DNA of 64,000 nt from Neptunomonas concharum (GCF_008630635.1 NZ_CP043869.1:2143160-2207159); one strand, 5' to 3'. Counted from the stretch's first letter, positions 51,590 to 62,651 are shown. Notes: generated from the letters alone by a model not told the origin. Translations and numbers: made by a program.

Positions 51590-53035
51590 GTGATACGTTT
51601 TCTCCTAAACCAAACACCAGAAATCATTGAGGCCATCGACCCCAATACGACGGTGCTAAACTATTTACGCCAACACAAACACCTGACTGGTACAAAAGAG
51701 GGGTGCGCCTCTGGCGATTGTGGCGCTTGCACCGCTGTACTCGTTTCGTTGCAGGATGAAACGCTTTCCTATGAGACGATCAATACATGCCTAACCTTGT
51801 TACCCGCTTTAGAGGGTAAGCAGTTAATTACCATTGAAGCACTCAAACAAGCGCAGCTACACCCGGTGCAAAAAGCAATGGTGGAGCATCATGGATCTCA
51901 GTGTGGGTTTTGTACGCCAGGCATTGTTATGTCTCTCTTTGCTTTACAGAAAAATGTAACGACATACCAAAGAGAGGCTACGCTCGAAGCCCTATCGGGC
52001 AACCTTTGCCGCTGTACGGGCTACCAACCGATCATCAATGCCGCAAAACAGATTTGCGACACACACAGCAATGACGTATTCGATCAGCAAACGGGCAACA
52101 CCATTACCCAACTCAAGGCGCTACAAAATGATCATTTAAGCGGTATACAGGCACAAGGGAGCGAATGCTTCTCTCCAAGAACGCTTGATGAGCTGGACAA
52201 GCTACTCCTCCAAAACCCTAACGCTCGTATTCTGGCAGGGGGGACCGACTTAGCCTTAGAAATTACACAGATGCATCACCGCCTAAGCCCCATCGTTTAT
52301 CTTGGTCGCATTGAAGCACTAAAGCGCATCAATCTCAGTGATAGCCATATTGAGATAGGCGCAGCCTGCACATTAAGCCACTGCCACTCTATACTCAGTC
52401 AGGAATATCCAGATTTGGGTAAATTACTTGATCGATTCGCATCCTTACAAATTCGCAACCAAGGCACTCTCGGGGGCAACATTGCCAACGCATCACCCAT
52501 TGGTGACTCCCCCCCAGCCTTAATTGCGGCAGGTGCAAGCGTACAACTGAGGCGCAATGGCCATATACGTTGCATGCCTTTAGATGAATTTTTTATCGAC
52601 TACCGCAAAACGCACCTATTACCCGGCGAGTATATAGAGAAGATTTGCATCCCAAGAAAACACCCGCAAAGCCTCTATCGGATCTACAAAATATCTAAAC
52701 GTCTCGATGATGATATCTCAGCAGTATGCGGTGCTTTTCACTTACAGATGCATAACGGTTTGATTACTAATGTGCGTATTGCTTTTGGTGGTATGGCTGC
52801 CATCCCTAAACGAGCCATTAAGTGTGAAAAAGCACTCGCAGGCCAGCCATGGCAATTCTCAGTATTAGAAAAGGCTATCCCTGCTTTAAATGACGACTTC
52901 AGCGCCCTGTCTGATTTTAGAGCCAGTGCACACTACCGCACCCTAACCACCCGAAATCTATTAATGAAGCTTTGGTGGGAGTCACAGCACGATAGTAACT
53001 TGATAACACGAGTGAGTGACCATGTCGAAATCTAA
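51590..53035 (+). CDS. xdhA: Xanthine dehydrogenase small subunit (XdhA)
   Basis: The 481-aa iron-sulfur/FAD subunit carries two [2Fe-2S] clusters: the plant-type site CASGDCGACT with a later TCL Cys, and the helical domain CGFCTPG...CRCTGY. The FAD-binding domain starts near residue 200 (ILAGGTDLALEI), and NQGTLGGNIANASPIGDSPP is typical. The start is the GTG at 51590 with GGAG nine nt upstream; a TTG at 51575 would include that Shine-Dalgarno. It overlaps xdhB by 14 nt. Confidence 0.92.
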   Translation: MIRFLLNQTPEIIEAIDPNTTVLNYLRQHKHLTGTKEGCASGDCGACTAVLVSLQDETLSYETINTCLTLLPALEGKQLITIEALKQAQLHPVQKAMVEHHGSQCGFCTPGIVMSLFALQKNVTTYQREATLEALSGNLCRCTGYQPIINAAKQICDTHSNDVFDQQTGNTITQLKALQNDHLSGIQAQGSECFSPRTLDELDKLLLQNPNARILAGGTDLALEITQMHHRLSPIVYLGRIEALKRINLSDSHIEIGAACTLSHCHSILSQEYPDLGKLLDRFASLQIRNQGTLGGNIANASPIGDSPPALIAAGASVQLRRNGHIRCMPLDEFFIDYRKTHLLPGEYIEKICIPRKHPQSLYRIYKISKRLDDDISAVCGAFHLQMHNGLITNVRIAFGGMAAIPKRAIKCEKALAGQPWQFSVLEKAIPALNDDFSALSDFRASAHYRTLTTRNLLMKLWWESQHDSNLITRVSDHVEI

Positions 53036-55400
53036 CCCTCCTACCCCGCCCCCTGAAGTGCTGGAACTTGCTTTCAAACAGACGCTTACGTCAGGTGTCG
53101 GCAAAAAACTCCCCCATGAGAGCGCCGAGCGACATGTTAGCGGTGAAGCTCGCTATATTGATGATCAACTGGAGTATCCCAACCATCTGCACCTTTATGC
53201 GCGACTGAGTGAGCAAGCCCATGCCACCATCACAAAATTAGATGTGAACGCCTGCCGTCAGTACCCTGGGGTTGCTTGTGTGATTACCGCCGATGATATT
53301 CCAGGCCAATTAGATATTGGCGCGGTACTCCCTGGCGACCCACTACTGGCACATAGCAAAGTGGAATACTGGGGACAACCACTGTTTGTTGTTGCAGCAA
53401 CCTCCTATGACATAGCCAGAGAAGCAGCACAGTTAGCCACCATTGAATATGCACCACTAGAAGCGCTACTTGATGTAAAAGAAGCACTACACAAAAAGCA
53501 TTTTGTCATGCAGAGCCACCAGCACAAACGTGGTGACGCTAACAAAGCAATAGCCAGCGCGCCACATTGCATTAAAGGGCAACTCAATATAGGCGGCCAA
53601 GAGCACTTCTACCTAGAGACACAGGTATCCAGCGTTATACCCACTGAAGATGGCGGAATGCTGGTTTATTGCTCCACCCAGAACCCCACTGAAGTCCAAA
53701 AACTGGTGGCTAGCGTCTTGGGCCTGTCTATGCACAAAATCACCATCGATATGCGCCGAATGGGTGGAGGATTTGGCGGTAAAGAAACTCAAGCAGCGGG
53801 CCCTGCTTGCCTTGCAGCGGTTGTAGCGCAAAAAACAGGGATGCCTGCAAAAATGCGTTTGGCTCGTTCTGATGACATGATGATGACCGGTAAGCGCCAC
53901 CCTTTTTTTGTCGAGTACGATGTTGGGTTTGACCAAAAAGGCGTGCTACAAGGTGTCAATATAGAGTTGTCGGGCAACTGTGGATTTTCACCGGACTTAT
54001 CAGGCTCCATAGTGGATCGCGCCATGTTCCACGCGGATAATGCCTATTACTTAGGTGACGCTCTCATTACCGGGCACCGTTGTAAAACACATATCGCCTC
54101 CAATACAGCTTATCGCGGGTTTGGCGGGCCACAAGGGATGCTTGCTATTGAAAACATTATGGATGAAATAGCACGCTTTCTAGGTGAAGACCCTCTCACC
54201 GTGCGAGAACGTAACCTCTATGGCCAGCACGACAGAAACATCACTCATTATTACCAGACGATTGAGGACAATCCCATCAAGGATATTCTCGAACAGGTGA
54301 AACAAAGCGCAGACTACCGCCAGCGCCGTCAGCAGATTAGCGAATTCAATAACAAACACCCTTTCCTGCGTAAAGGTATCGCCTTAACACCGGTCAAATT
54401 TGGCATATCGTTTACGGCGGGCTTTCTTAATCAGGCGGGCGCCTTAATCCATATTTATACCGACGGTAGTATTCAACTGAACCATGGTGGTACAGAGATG
54501 GGGCAAGGTTTGAACACCAAAGTCGCTCAAATTGTCGCTGAAGAGTTACAAGTCAGTATCGAGCGCATACAGATAACCGCTACAGATACCAGCAAAGTAC
54601 CCAATACCTCACCGACTGCCGCCTCATCAGGCGCGGACCTCAATGGCAAAGCGGCGCAAGCGGCAGCACGTACATTAAAACAGCGCTTAACAAACTTTGC
54701 GGCTGAACGGTATAACGTGGATACCTCAGCCATTATATTCAAAAACAACTGTGTTCAAGTCGGTGAGACGCTGGTGAGCTTCGACGCATTGGTACAAGAC
54801 GCTTACTTTTCTCAGGTTTCGCTATCCAGCACGGGCTTTTATAAAACCCCGAAAATTCACTACGATAGAGATAGCGCCAGCGGCCATCCTTTCTACTATT
54901 TTGCTTGGGGTGCAGCTTGCTCTGAGGTCATCGTTGATACATTAACAGGAGAATATAAAGTCCTTCGTACCGATATTCTGCACGATGTCGGCGCTTCATT
55001 AAATCCAGCTATCGATATTGGGCAGATCGAAGGAGGCTTTATACAAGGAATGGGTTGGTTAACCACCGAGGAATTATGCTGGAATGAACACGGTCGCTTA
55101 ATGACGAACAGTCCTGCGAGCTATAAAATTCCAGCGATCTCTGATACACCGCTCATCTTTAATGTCGATTTGGTCGAGAACCGTAAAAACCCAGAAGATA
55201 CGGTCTACCATTCCAAAGCGGTAGGAGAGCCTCCCTTTATGCTGAGCATTTCAGTCTGGTGCGCGATCAAGGATGCTGTCTCTAGCTTGTCAGACTATCG
55301 ATACCACCCCGATATAGATGCCCCCGCCACTCCCGAAAAAGTATTGTTGGGTATTGAAAAGCTAAAACACCAACTGGCAAATAGAGAACCTTTGTCGTGA
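53022..55400 (+). CDS. xdhB: Xanthine dehydrogenase large (molybdopterin) subunit (XdhB)
   Basis: The 792-aa subunit holds the molybdenum cofactor and oxidises hypoxanthine and xanthine to urate. Family motifs are GGQEHFYLETQ (glutamine near Mo), RRMGGGFGGKETQ, TAYRGFGGPQG and the catalytic glutamate in VGEPPFM. Start at the ATG at 53022 within the end of xdhA. Its TGA overlaps the GTG of xdhC. Confidence 0.94.
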   Translation: MSKSNPPTPPPEVLELAFKQTLTSGVGKKLPHESAERHVSGEARYIDDQLEYPNHLHLYARLSEQAHATITKLDVNACRQYPGVACVITADDIPGQLDIGAVLPGDPLLAHSKVEYWGQPLFVVAATSYDIAREAAQLATIEYAPLEALLDVKEALHKKHFVMQSHQHKRGDANKAIASAPHCIKGQLNIGGQEHFYLETQVSSVIPTEDGGMLVYCSTQNPTEVQKLVASVLGLSMHKITIDMRRMGGGFGGKETQAAGPACLAAVVAQKTGMPAKMRLARSDDMMMTGKRHPFFVEYDVGFDQKGVLQGVNIELSGNCGFSPDLSGSIVDRAMFHADNAYYLGDALITGHRCKTHIASNTAYRGFGGPQGMLAIENIMDEIARFLGEDPLTVRERNLYGQHDRNITHYYQTIEDNPIKDILEQVKQSADYRQRRQQISEFNNKHPFLRKGIALTPVKFGISFTAGFLNQAGALIHIYTDGSIQLNHGGTEMGQGLNTKVAQIVAEELQVSIERIQITATDTSKVPNTSPTAASSGADLNGKAAQAAARTLKQRLTNFAAERYNVDTSAIIFKNNCVQVGETLVSFDALVQDAYFSQVSLSSTGFYKTPKIHYDRDSASGHPFYYFAWGAACSEVIVDTLTGEYKVLRTDILHDVGASLNPAIDIGQIEGGFIQGMGWLTTEELCWNEHGRLMTNSPASYKIPAISDTPLIFNVDLVENRKNPEDTVYHSKAVGEPPFMLSISVWCAIKDAVSSLSDYRYHPDIDAPATPEKVLLGIEKLKHQLANREPLS

Positions 55401-56185
55401 AGTGGTTAACCTCCCTCAACCAACTACAGGCTCTTGGGGAAGCAGCGATCCTTGTGACCATTATTGAAAACCGGGGATCAACGCCCAGAAACAGCGGTTC
55501 AAAAATGGTAGTCACTGCACAGAGCAGCTTCGATACGATCGGTGGAGGTCACCTAGAACACAAGGCGATAAAGCTTGCCCAACGACTACTCAAAGACAAT
55601 GTTCATACTCCATCACAGGTGCATTTTTCCTTGGGTGCCAGCCTAGGTCAGTGCTGTGGTGGTGCTGTTACATTGCTTTTTGAGCCGATTATTCCCCGCA
55701 GCTTACATATTTGCCTATGTGGTGCGGGGCATGTTGCAAATGCACTGGTCCCAATCTTAGCTAATCTGCCCGTTCAGGTTACATGGATTGATGAACGCGC
55801 TTCGCTTTTTCCGGCAAGCATTCCGGAAAATACAACCGCCTGCATTAGTGATGACTCTGTCAGCGAAATAGCCAACCAACCTCAAAACAGCTTCTATTTA
55901 GTCATGACCCATAATCACCACTTAGATCAATCACTTATCGAGGCTATTCTCAAACGGGGTGATGCCCGCTACGTCGGCATGATTGGCTCAATAACAAAAC
56001 GACGTAAATTTGAGCATAGACTGAAACATAAAGGGTTTAGTGAAGAAGCCATAGCACAGTTCACCTGCCCCATCGGGGAGGTAAAGATACCCGGCAAACT
56101 TCCTGGTGAGGTAGCTGTTTCAATCGCCGCGGAAATCATTCAGCATTATCAGCAAAGAGCCAGCCACGCTGCCCAACTCAATTAA
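55397..56185 (+). CDS. xdhC: Xanthine dehydrogenase accessory protein XdhC
   Basis: The 262-aa protein inserts sulfurated Mo cofactor into XdhB. The N-terminal part has TIIENRGSTPRNSGSKM and GGGHLEHKA, with QCCGGAVTLLFE; the C-terminal part is a Rossmann domain (CLCGAGHVANALVPIL) with VMTHNHHLDQ and YVGMIGS. The start is a GTG at 55397 overlapping the xdhB stop (GTGA). Confidence 0.92.
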   Translation: MKWLTSLNQLQALGEAAILVTIIENRGSTPRNSGSKMVVTAQSSFDTIGGGHLEHKAIKLAQRLLKDNVHTPSQVHFSLGASLGQCCGGAVTLLFEPIIPRSLHICLCGAGHVANALVPILANLPVQVTWIDERASLFPASIPENTTACISDDSVSEIANQPQNSFYLVMTHNHHLDQSLIEAILKRGDARYVGMIGSITKRRKFEHRLKHKGFSEEAIAQFTCPIGEVKIPGKLPGEVAVSIAAEIIQHYQQRASHAAQLN

Positions 56186-56263
56186 CGCTGACGTACAGCT
56201 CCTCAGCCAAGTAAAATAAACCATTAAAGCACCCAGCTATACCCACAACCGGACAATCTTCAC

Positions 56264-57568
56264 ATGACACACACAATCCAAGCTTTTCGCGCTGCTTTAC
56301 TCCACTCGATTGCTGACCCCGCCGAAGTCGGACCAACAGCAAGTTATGAATACTTCGAAGATGGATTGCTGGTTATCGAAAATGGGCTGATTAAAGCCAT
56401 AGGCCATGCGGCGGACCTCCTCCCTTCGCTAGCGGATAACACACCGATAACAACCTACCCAGATGCACTGATCACACCAGGTTTTGTGGATACCCATATA
56501 CACTACCCACAAACCGGCATGATTGCCTCTTACGGGGAGCAATTATTGGATTGGCTAAACAACTATACATTTGTGGAGGAACAAAAATTCTCCGATAAAA
56601 ACCATGCTGATACAGTCGCCAAGCTCTTTCTAACCGAACTACTGAGAAATGGCACAACCACCGCTTTAGTATTTGGCACGGTGCACCCAGAATCCATAGA
56701 TGCTTTTTTTGAAGTCGCAAACGACAAGCACCTGCGAATGATCGCAGGAAAAGTCATGATGGACCGCAACGCACCAGATGCCCTCCTCGATACGCCTCAA
56801 AGTAGTTATCAAGACAGTAAAGCCCTTATCCAGCGCTGGCATGGAAAGAATCGCTTACATTATGCAGTGACACCACGCTTTGCTCCCACCAGCAGTGAAG
56901 AGCAACTCACACTGGCTGGCCAATTGTTGCATGAGTTTCCTGACCTTTATCTGCATACCCATTTAAGCGAGAACAAGCAGGAAATTGAGTGGGTCAAGGC
57001 CCTGTTTCCGGAGCGAGAAGGCTATCTGGATGTCTATGACCACTATGGTCTGCTCGGTAAGCGATCCGTGTTTGCCCACGGCGTACATTTGTGCGAATCA
57101 GAATGTCAGCGACTCGCTGATACCCAATCCTCACTTGCGTTCTGTCCTACCTCAAATTTGTTTTTAGGCAGTGGCCTTTTTGATCTTAGTAAAATGGAAC
57201 AATACAAGGTTAACGTTGGATTAGGGACGGATGTGGGCGCTGGTACTAGTTTTTCTATGTTGCAAACATTAAACGAAGCTTACAAAGTGATGCAGCTACA
57301 ACAGAAAAAACTTAGCCCTTTCAAATCTTTATATCTGGCCACGCTGGGGGGCGCTAAAGCCTTAAATCTTGATGCCTATATCGGCACACTACATCCCGGC
57401 ACAGAAGCAGATTTTGTGGTACTTGATTATCATGCAACGCCTTTAATGCAATACCGCATGGCACAAGCCACCACGCTTGAGGAGCGCTTATTCGTATTGA
57501 TGACCTTAGGAGATGACCGAGCAGTTAAAGCCACTTATATACTGGGAGAAGTCTCTCATCAACGTTAG
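56264..57568 (+). CDS. guaD: Guanine deaminase
   Basis: The 434-aa amidohydrolase converts guanine to xanthine, the substrate of XdhAB encoded just upstream. Zinc ligands and active-site residues are seen in FVDTHIHYPQTG, HTHLSEN, FAHGVHLCESE and GLGTDVGAGTSFSM. The gene lies 78 nt after xdhC and completes a guanine-to-urate operon. Later steps (uricase, allantoinase) are not in the window. Confidence 0.93.
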   Translation: MTHTIQAFRAALLHSIADPAEVGPTASYEYFEDGLLVIENGLIKAIGHAADLLPSLADNTPITTYPDALITPGFVDTHIHYPQTGMIASYGEQLLDWLNNYTFVEEQKFSDKNHADTVAKLFLTELLRNGTTTALVFGTVHPESIDAFFEVANDKHLRMIAGKVMMDRNAPDALLDTPQSSYQDSKALIQRWHGKNRLHYAVTPRFAPTSSEEQLTLAGQLLHEFPDLYLHTHLSENKQEIEWVKALFPEREGYLDVYDHYGLLGKRSVFAHGVHLCESECQRLADTQSSLAFCPTSNLFLGSGLFDLSKMEQYKVNVGLGTDVGAGTSFSMLQTLNEAYKVMQLQQKKLSPFKSLYLATLGGAKALNLDAYIGTLHPGTEADFVVLDYHATPLMQYRMAQATTLEERLFVLMTLGDDRAVKATYILGEVSHQR

Positions 57569-57675
57569 CTTTTCTGTGAAATCGAAGAACAAGCCTGCTG
57601 CTCCCTTCTTCCATACAAGCTATAATCTCCAGTGACACTCATCGACGTCAGTTTTTTCTCCAACCGAGGATTTTT

Positions 57676-58695
57676 ATGCAAGACTTGATCGCAACCAGCC
57701 TTAAATATCAACAAGGCACCCTGAGTGTGTTAGATCAACACCAGCTGCCCGACAAAGAGGTTTGGCTTGCCTGCCATAGCGTTAAATCTATGGTGGATAT
57801 GATCAAGAAACTACAGATTCGTGGTGCTCCTCTTATTGGCATTGGGGCAAGCTTGCTGCTCGGGTACTTAGCCGAACAAGGTGTTGATGAAAATGGGTTA
57901 AGGGAAGCAGCCGCCACCTTGCGTGCGGCCCGTCCTACTGCTGTTAACCTCATGAATAACATGGACAGCATGTTGTCCGTCCTCAACACTCAAGGTGTTG
58001 GCGCGCTCCCCAAAGAAGCTGAACGGCTGTTCCACGAAGATATCGCTCTATGTGACGCGATGGCGAGCCGCGGCGCTCAATTGATCAAGCCGAATAGCCA
58101 TATTCTCACCCACTGCAATACCGGCAGTTTAGCCACCGCAGGTGTTGGCACAGCCATAGGTGTTATTAGAGCCGCCCATGATCAAGGTAAAAATATTCAT
58201 GTTTACGTGGATGAGACCCGCCCTCTCCTGCAAGGAGGGCGATTAACAACCTGGGAGATGGGTAAATTTAATATTCCCCACACCCTGATCTGCGACAACA
58301 TGGCCGCTTTGTTGATGCGCGATGGCAAAGTAGATTATGTATTGGTCGGCGCTGATAGAATTGCTGCTAACGGTGACTTTGCCAATAAAGTGGGCACCTA
58401 CGCCTTAGCCGTCATTGCCCATTATCACAAGATTCCTTTCTATGTGGTCGCCCCTTACACCACCGTTGATCCTGAATGCCCCGAAGGGAGTATGATACCC
58501 ATCGAAGAACGCGATGCAGCAGAAGTTCGAGGTGTCAGCGGCAGTTTTGGCGCTGTGCGTTGGAGTCCAGAAGATACACCCGTGTTTAATCCCGCTTTTG
58601 ATGTTACACCCGCATTTTTGGTCACTGGCTGGATTTTAGATAACGCCGTCTACTCACAAGACGAAATACACAAAGGCGTATTAAAAAGAGGATAA
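57676..58695 (+). CDS. mtnA: S-methyl-5-thioribose-1-phosphate isomerase
   Basis: The 339-aa enzyme of the methionine salvage pathway converts methylthioribose-1-phosphate to the ribulose form and is related to eIF2B. The catalytic Cys lies in [16 protein letters not shown] and the Asp in [30 protein letters not shown] is typical. No other mtn genes are near; in gammaproteobacteria mtnA is often separate from them. Confidence 0.93.
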   Translation: MQDLIATSLKYQQGTLSVLDQHQLPDKEVWLACHSVKSMVDMIKKLQIRGAPLIGIGASLLLGYLAEQGVDENGLREAAATLRAARPTAVNLMNNMDSMLSVLNTQGVGALPKEAERLFHEDIALCDAMASRGAQLIKPNSHILTHCNTGSLATAGVGTAIGVIRAAHDQGKNIHVYVDETRPLLQGGRLTTWEMGKFNIPHTLICDNMAALLMRDGKVDYVLVGADRIAANGDFANKVGTYALAVIAHYHKIPFYVVAPYTTVDPECPEGSMIPIEERDAAEVRGVSGSFGAVRWSPEDTPVFNPAFDVTPAFLVTGWILDNAVYSQDEIHKGVLKRG

Positions 58696-58779
58696 AAAAT
58701 GCCTCTACGCCTTTAAAGATATTGGCTAAGCTCCTATCATGCACGGCCTTTCCTAACGAGCAAAACGAGAGTAATCAGT

Positions 58780-61647
58780 TTGGCAGTTACAGAGTTTATT
58801 CCAGGTCAACGCTGGATCAGCAATACCGAAGCCGAGTTAGGCCTAGGTATCATTACATCCAACCTAGACCGACGCGTTACCATCCTATTTCCCGCCGCAG
58901 AAGAGGAGCGTACTTACGCCACCGACAACGCTCCAGTGAGCCGAGTGGAGTACCCCGTTGGCGAATCCGTCCAAACAGCTGAAGGTGTTGAGTTCGAGAT
59001 CACAGAACGTCTCGAAAAAAATGGATGTATTATCTATTTCGGTAAGGATAAAGAGGGCAACGAGCTCATTGTTCCTGAGTTAGAATTAGACAGCACTGTC
59101 CAATTTAACCGCCCGCAAGATCGCCTATTTGCAGGACAAATAGACAAACTAAGCCGTTACCGCTTGCGTTTGGATACCCTTGAGCACCATCATCGCCTGC
59201 AGAAATCACCGGCCTACGGTCTATCAGGTGGTCGTGTGCAATTGTTACCTCATCAGTTTTACATCGCTCATGAAGTCGCAAATCGTTTTGCGCCAAGGGT
59301 ATTACTTGCTGACGAAGTAGGCTTGGGTAAAACCATAGAAGCCGGTCTCATACTCCACCAGCAACTCATCAGCGGCCGCGCACAACGCGTGTTAATTACC
59401 GTACCTGATAGCTTGGTTTATCAGTGGTTAATTGAGATGCTTCGCCGGTTTAATCTGCGCTTTAGCATTATGGATGAGCTTCGCTGCACCGCTATGGAGA
59501 TGTCAGGAACAGACAATCCGTTCGAATCAGCGCAACTGATCCTCTGCACCCAGTCGTTCATCAACGATAACGCCGAACGGATAGAACAGATTTTAGCCTG
59601 CCAGTGGGATATGCTGATTGTCGACGAAGCTCACCACCTTGTGTGGAGCGAAACCGAAACCAGCCCGCTTTATAGAACAATTGAGACACTGGCAAGCAAC
59701 ATCCCCAGTTTGTTGCTTCTGACAGCCACCCCTGAGCAGCTAGGCATTGAAAGTCATTTTGCCCGCTTACGCTTGCTCGATCCTGATCGTTATTCAGATT
59801 TAGACCAATTCCGTGAAGAACAGACTCACTACGCTGAAGTCAACACACTGGTTCAAAAGCTCATCGCTGAGAATGGCGTATCCCTGCTCGCTAATGACGC
59901 GGCACTTCAAGCTGAGCTGAATGGTTACTTGGGTGAAGAAACCTCAGCAGCCTTGATTGAGTCAGCTCAATCTGGTGAAGGAGATATCGCCCTTGAAGAA
60001 TGCATTAACCACCTCTTAGATCGGCACGGAACAGGACGCGTACTCTTCAGAAATACCAGAGATGCAGTAGAAGGCTTCCCAAAACGCGTACTTCATACCT
60101 ACCCTCTCGAAGCCCCCCTGCAGTTAATGACAGATACTGCCGAAGCGACCCTGCAACAGGTACTCCAACCAGAGTACTTGATTGGGGAAGATTGGCTAGA
60201 ACAGGACCCAAGAGTCGCTTGGCTGGACAATTGGCTCAAAGATCATCGTTTAGAGAAAACCTTACTGATCTGTGCCAGCGCAGATAGCGCACAAGCGTTG
60301 GAGGAGTATATCCGGCTACGTAAAGGCGTTCGCTCTGCCGTTTTCCATGAGAAGATGACACTCATCAATCGTGACCGAGCTGCGGCTTATTTTGCCGACG
60401 AAGAGGAATACGCACAGGTGCTGGTGTGCTCTGAAATTGGTAGCGAAGGGCGTAACTTCCAGTTTGCACAACACCTCATTATGTTCGACCTACCTCTAAA
60501 CCCCGACCTGTTAGAGCAGCGTATCGGCCGTTTAGACCGTATCGGCCAAAAACATGATGTGCAGATTCATGTCCCCTACTACGAAAACAGTGCCCAAGCG
60601 ATTCTGCTACGCTGGCTGGATGAAGGCATCAACGCTTTTCGTCATACCTGCCCTGCTGGCCAATTGCTCCTAAATCAATTTGAAGACACGCTGACTTCCC
60701 TGCTGCTCGATGGCGCGGATGAGGCTGTATTTCAGGAATTGATCACAACATCCCAAGCTGCCTCTAAAGAGATTCTCGACGAACTCAAAAAGGGACGAGA
60801 TCGCCTGCTTGAGATGAGCTCTTGTCGCCCAGCTCAGGCAGAGGCACTGTTGGAAGCTGTTACCGAGTATGAGCAACGTAGCCAGCTGGTTGATTACATG
60901 GAACGGGTATTCGACCAATTCGGCGTAGATCAACAAACTCATGGTCTACACTCGGTTATTCTACAGCCAACCGATCAGATGATTTATCACCGCTTCCCGG
61001 GGCTCTCGGATGATGGCTGCACGGCGACCTATTCCAGAGAGGAGGCGCTTGGCCGCGAGGACATGCAATTCTTAAACTGGGAACACCCAATGGTTTCTGG
61101 GGCAATGGAGATGATTACAGGCAGTGAGTTTGGTAACACGGCTGTCTGCACCGTTAAACTCCCGCCACTACAGCCAGGCACTTTATTGGTTGAGACTATT
61201 TTCGTCCTCTATTGTGCAGCTCCCCGTGCGCTTAACCTGCAGCGTTATCAACCTCAAGCGACGGTTCGCGTACTGTTTGATAGCAACGGTAATAATCTGA
61301 CTCAGATTATTACCTCAGAGCACCTGAACAAACTTGGCGAGCGCGTCAAACGTCATGCGTCCCAAAATTTGATACGTCATGGCCGCGAACAGATCTCCAG
61401 TGTTTTGGAAAAAGCCGAGACAGCCGCCGAGCAGCAGCAGGATACCCTCATAGCCGCTGCGTTGGACAAAGCAACACATCAGCTTGATGAAGAGGTAGAA
61501 CGTCTTCAAGCACTGATTAAAGTCAATCCTTCAATTCGTGAAGATGAACTATCGCAGTTACTGGCTAATCGTGAGAGTATCTTAAATCACTTACGCACAT
61601 CTAAATTAAAAATGGATGCCGTACGTATCGCAGTGGTGAGTAATTAG
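58780..61647 (+). CDS. rapA: RNA polymerase-associated ATPase RapA (HepA)
   Basis: The 955-aa SWI2/SNF2 protein recycles stalled RNA polymerase. Two N-terminal Tudor-like domains (PGQRWISNTEAELGLG) precede the ATPase lobe with LADEVGLGKTIEAGLI (Walker A), VDEAHH (Walker B, DEAH type) and LLLTATPEQLG; the second lobe has SEGRNFQFAQHLIMFDLP and QRIGRLDRIGQ. The start is a TTG at 58780 (MAVTEFIPGQRW) with GAGAG upstream. Length agrees with the ~968-aa family. Confidence 0.94.
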   Translation: MAVTEFIPGQRWISNTEAELGLGIITSNLDRRVTILFPAAEEERTYATDNAPVSRVEYPVGESVQTAEGVEFEITERLEKNGCIIYFGKDKEGNELIVPELELDSTVQFNRPQDRLFAGQIDKLSRYRLRLDTLEHHHRLQKSPAYGLSGGRVQLLPHQFYIAHEVANRFAPRVLLADEVGLGKTIEAGLILHQQLISGRAQRVLITVPDSLVYQWLIEMLRRFNLRFSIMDELRCTAMEMSGTDNPFESAQLILCTQSFINDNAERIEQILACQWDMLIVDEAHHLVWSETETSPLYRTIETLASNIPSLLLLTATPEQLGIESHFARLRLLDPDRYSDLDQFREEQTHYAEVNTLVQKLIAENGVSLLANDAALQAELNGYLGEETSAALIESAQSGEGDIALEECINHLLDRHGTGRVLFRNTRDAVEGFPKRVLHTYPLEAPLQLMTDTAEATLQQVLQPEYLIGEDWLEQDPRVAWLDNWLKDHRLEKTLLICASADSAQALEEYIRLRKGVRSAVFHEKMTLINRDRAAAYFADEEEYAQVLVCSEIGSEGRNFQFAQHLIMFDLPLNPDLLEQRIGRLDRIGQKHDVQIHVPYYENSAQAILLRWLDEGINAFRHTCPAGQLLLNQFEDTLTSLLLDGADEAVFQELITTSQAASKEILDELKKGRDRLLEMSSCRPAQAEALLEAVTEYEQRSQLVDYMERVFDQFGVDQQTHGLHSVILQPTDQMIYHRFPGLSDDGCTATYSREEALGREDMQFLNWEHPMVSGAMEMITGSEFGNTAVCTVKLPPLQPGTLLVETIFVLYCAAPRALNLQRYQPQATVRVLFDSNGNNLTQIITSEHLNKLGERVKRHASQNLIRHGREQISSVLEKAETAAEQQQDTLIAAALDKATHQLDEEVERLQALIKVNPSIREDELSQLLANRESILNHLRTSKLKMDAVRIAVVSN

Positions 61648-61679
61648 CCCTGCTTAATTAAAACCTACAGGAGGGTGCG

Positions 61680-62567
61680 ATGCGCTTAAAGGATTGGGGC
61701 TTGGCCCTACTCGTCGTACTCGCCTGGGGGGTTAACTTTGTTGTGATTCGTTGGGGGCTGGACGAACTCCCCCCTTTTTTATTAGGGGCATTACGCTTCT
61801 TACTCGTTGCCTTTCCAGCACTCCTTTTTATTAAACCGCCTAAACTTCCGCTCAAATGGCTATTCGCTTATGGCTTAACCATTAGCTTCGGGCAATTTGC
61901 GCTGCTATTTAGCGCAATGTATTTAGGTATGCCGGCAGGTCTTGCATCGTTAGTGCTACAAGCACAAATGCTTTTCACCCTATTATTTGCATTAGTCTTT
62001 TTAGGAGAGCGTTGGAAGCTTCCACAAATCTTATCCTTAGGCATTGCAGGAGGCGGGCTAACCCTCTTAGCAACTCAAACATCCTCTTCGCAGATGACAT
62101 TTATCGGGTTTGCCTTAACGATCGCTGCAGCCGCAAGCTGGGGCTTGGGTAACATTATTAACCGCAAGATTGGCCAGCTAGGGCATGTCAACCTGATGAG
62201 CCTCGTGATTTGGGCGGCACTCATACCACCTCTGCCTTTTTTAGGTTTGTCACTTTACTTTGAAGGGTCTGATTTAATCATCAGCAGTTTACAAAATATC
62301 AGTCTGAAATCGGTAGCAGCTGTCTTCTACTTAGCGGCTATCGCTACCATCTTTGGGTATGGTTCTTGGGCATATCTGATGCGCCATTATCCTGCGTCAC
62401 AAGTGGCACCTTTGACCTTACTTGTTCCTGTTATTGGCTTGCTGACTGCATGGCTAATATTGGATGAAACACTTAATATGCTTCAGCTCATCGGCATTGT
62501 ACTGATTATGCTTGGTCTGATGATTAATGTATTTGGCCAACGTTTCTTGAATGCACTATTTCGCTGA
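61680..62567 (+). CDS. EamA family exporter (EamA/YdeD-like)
   Basis: The 295-aa inner-membrane DMT transporter has ten hydrophobic segments and two EamA repeats. LALLVVLAWGVNFVVIRWGL and SQVAPLTLLVPVIGLLTAWLILDE resemble E. coli EamA, an exporter of O-acetylserine and cysteine; the true cargo is not provable from sequence. GGAGGG precedes the ATG. It follows rapA by 32 nt and ends at a bidirectional terminator shared with the csp gene. Confidence 0.87.
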   Translation: MRLKDWGLALLVVLAWGVNFVVIRWGLDELPPFLLGALRFLLVAFPALLFIKPPKLPLKWLFAYGLTISFGQFALLFSAMYLGMPAGLASLVLQAQMLFTLLFALVFLGERWKLPQILSLGIAGGGLTLLATQTSSSQMTFIGFALTIAAAASWGLGNIINRKIGQLGHVNLMSLVIWAALIPPLPFLGLSLYFEGSDLIISSLQNISLKSVAAVFYLAAIATIFGYGSWAYLMRHYPASQVAPLTLLVPVIGLLTAWLILDETLNMLQLIGIVLIMLGLMINVFGQRFLNALFR

Positions 62568-62617
62568 CAACCTTGCTATTCAACAACAGTAAAACATCTG
62601 CTCCAAATCACGGGCAC

Positions 62618-62651
62618 AAAAAAAGGCGAGATTCTCATCTCACCTTTTTTT
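62618..62651. terminator. Bidirectional terminator between eamA-like and csp genes
   Basis: AAAAAAAGG, one mismatch and GAGA pair with TCTC and CCTTTTTTT. Both strands end in a seven-T run, serving the convergent transporter and cold-shock genes. Confidence 0.85.

Noticed and set aside
53613..53936. Minus-strand 107-codon frame opposite xdhB
   Set aside because: xdhB motifs cover the same DNA on the plus strand; a shadow.
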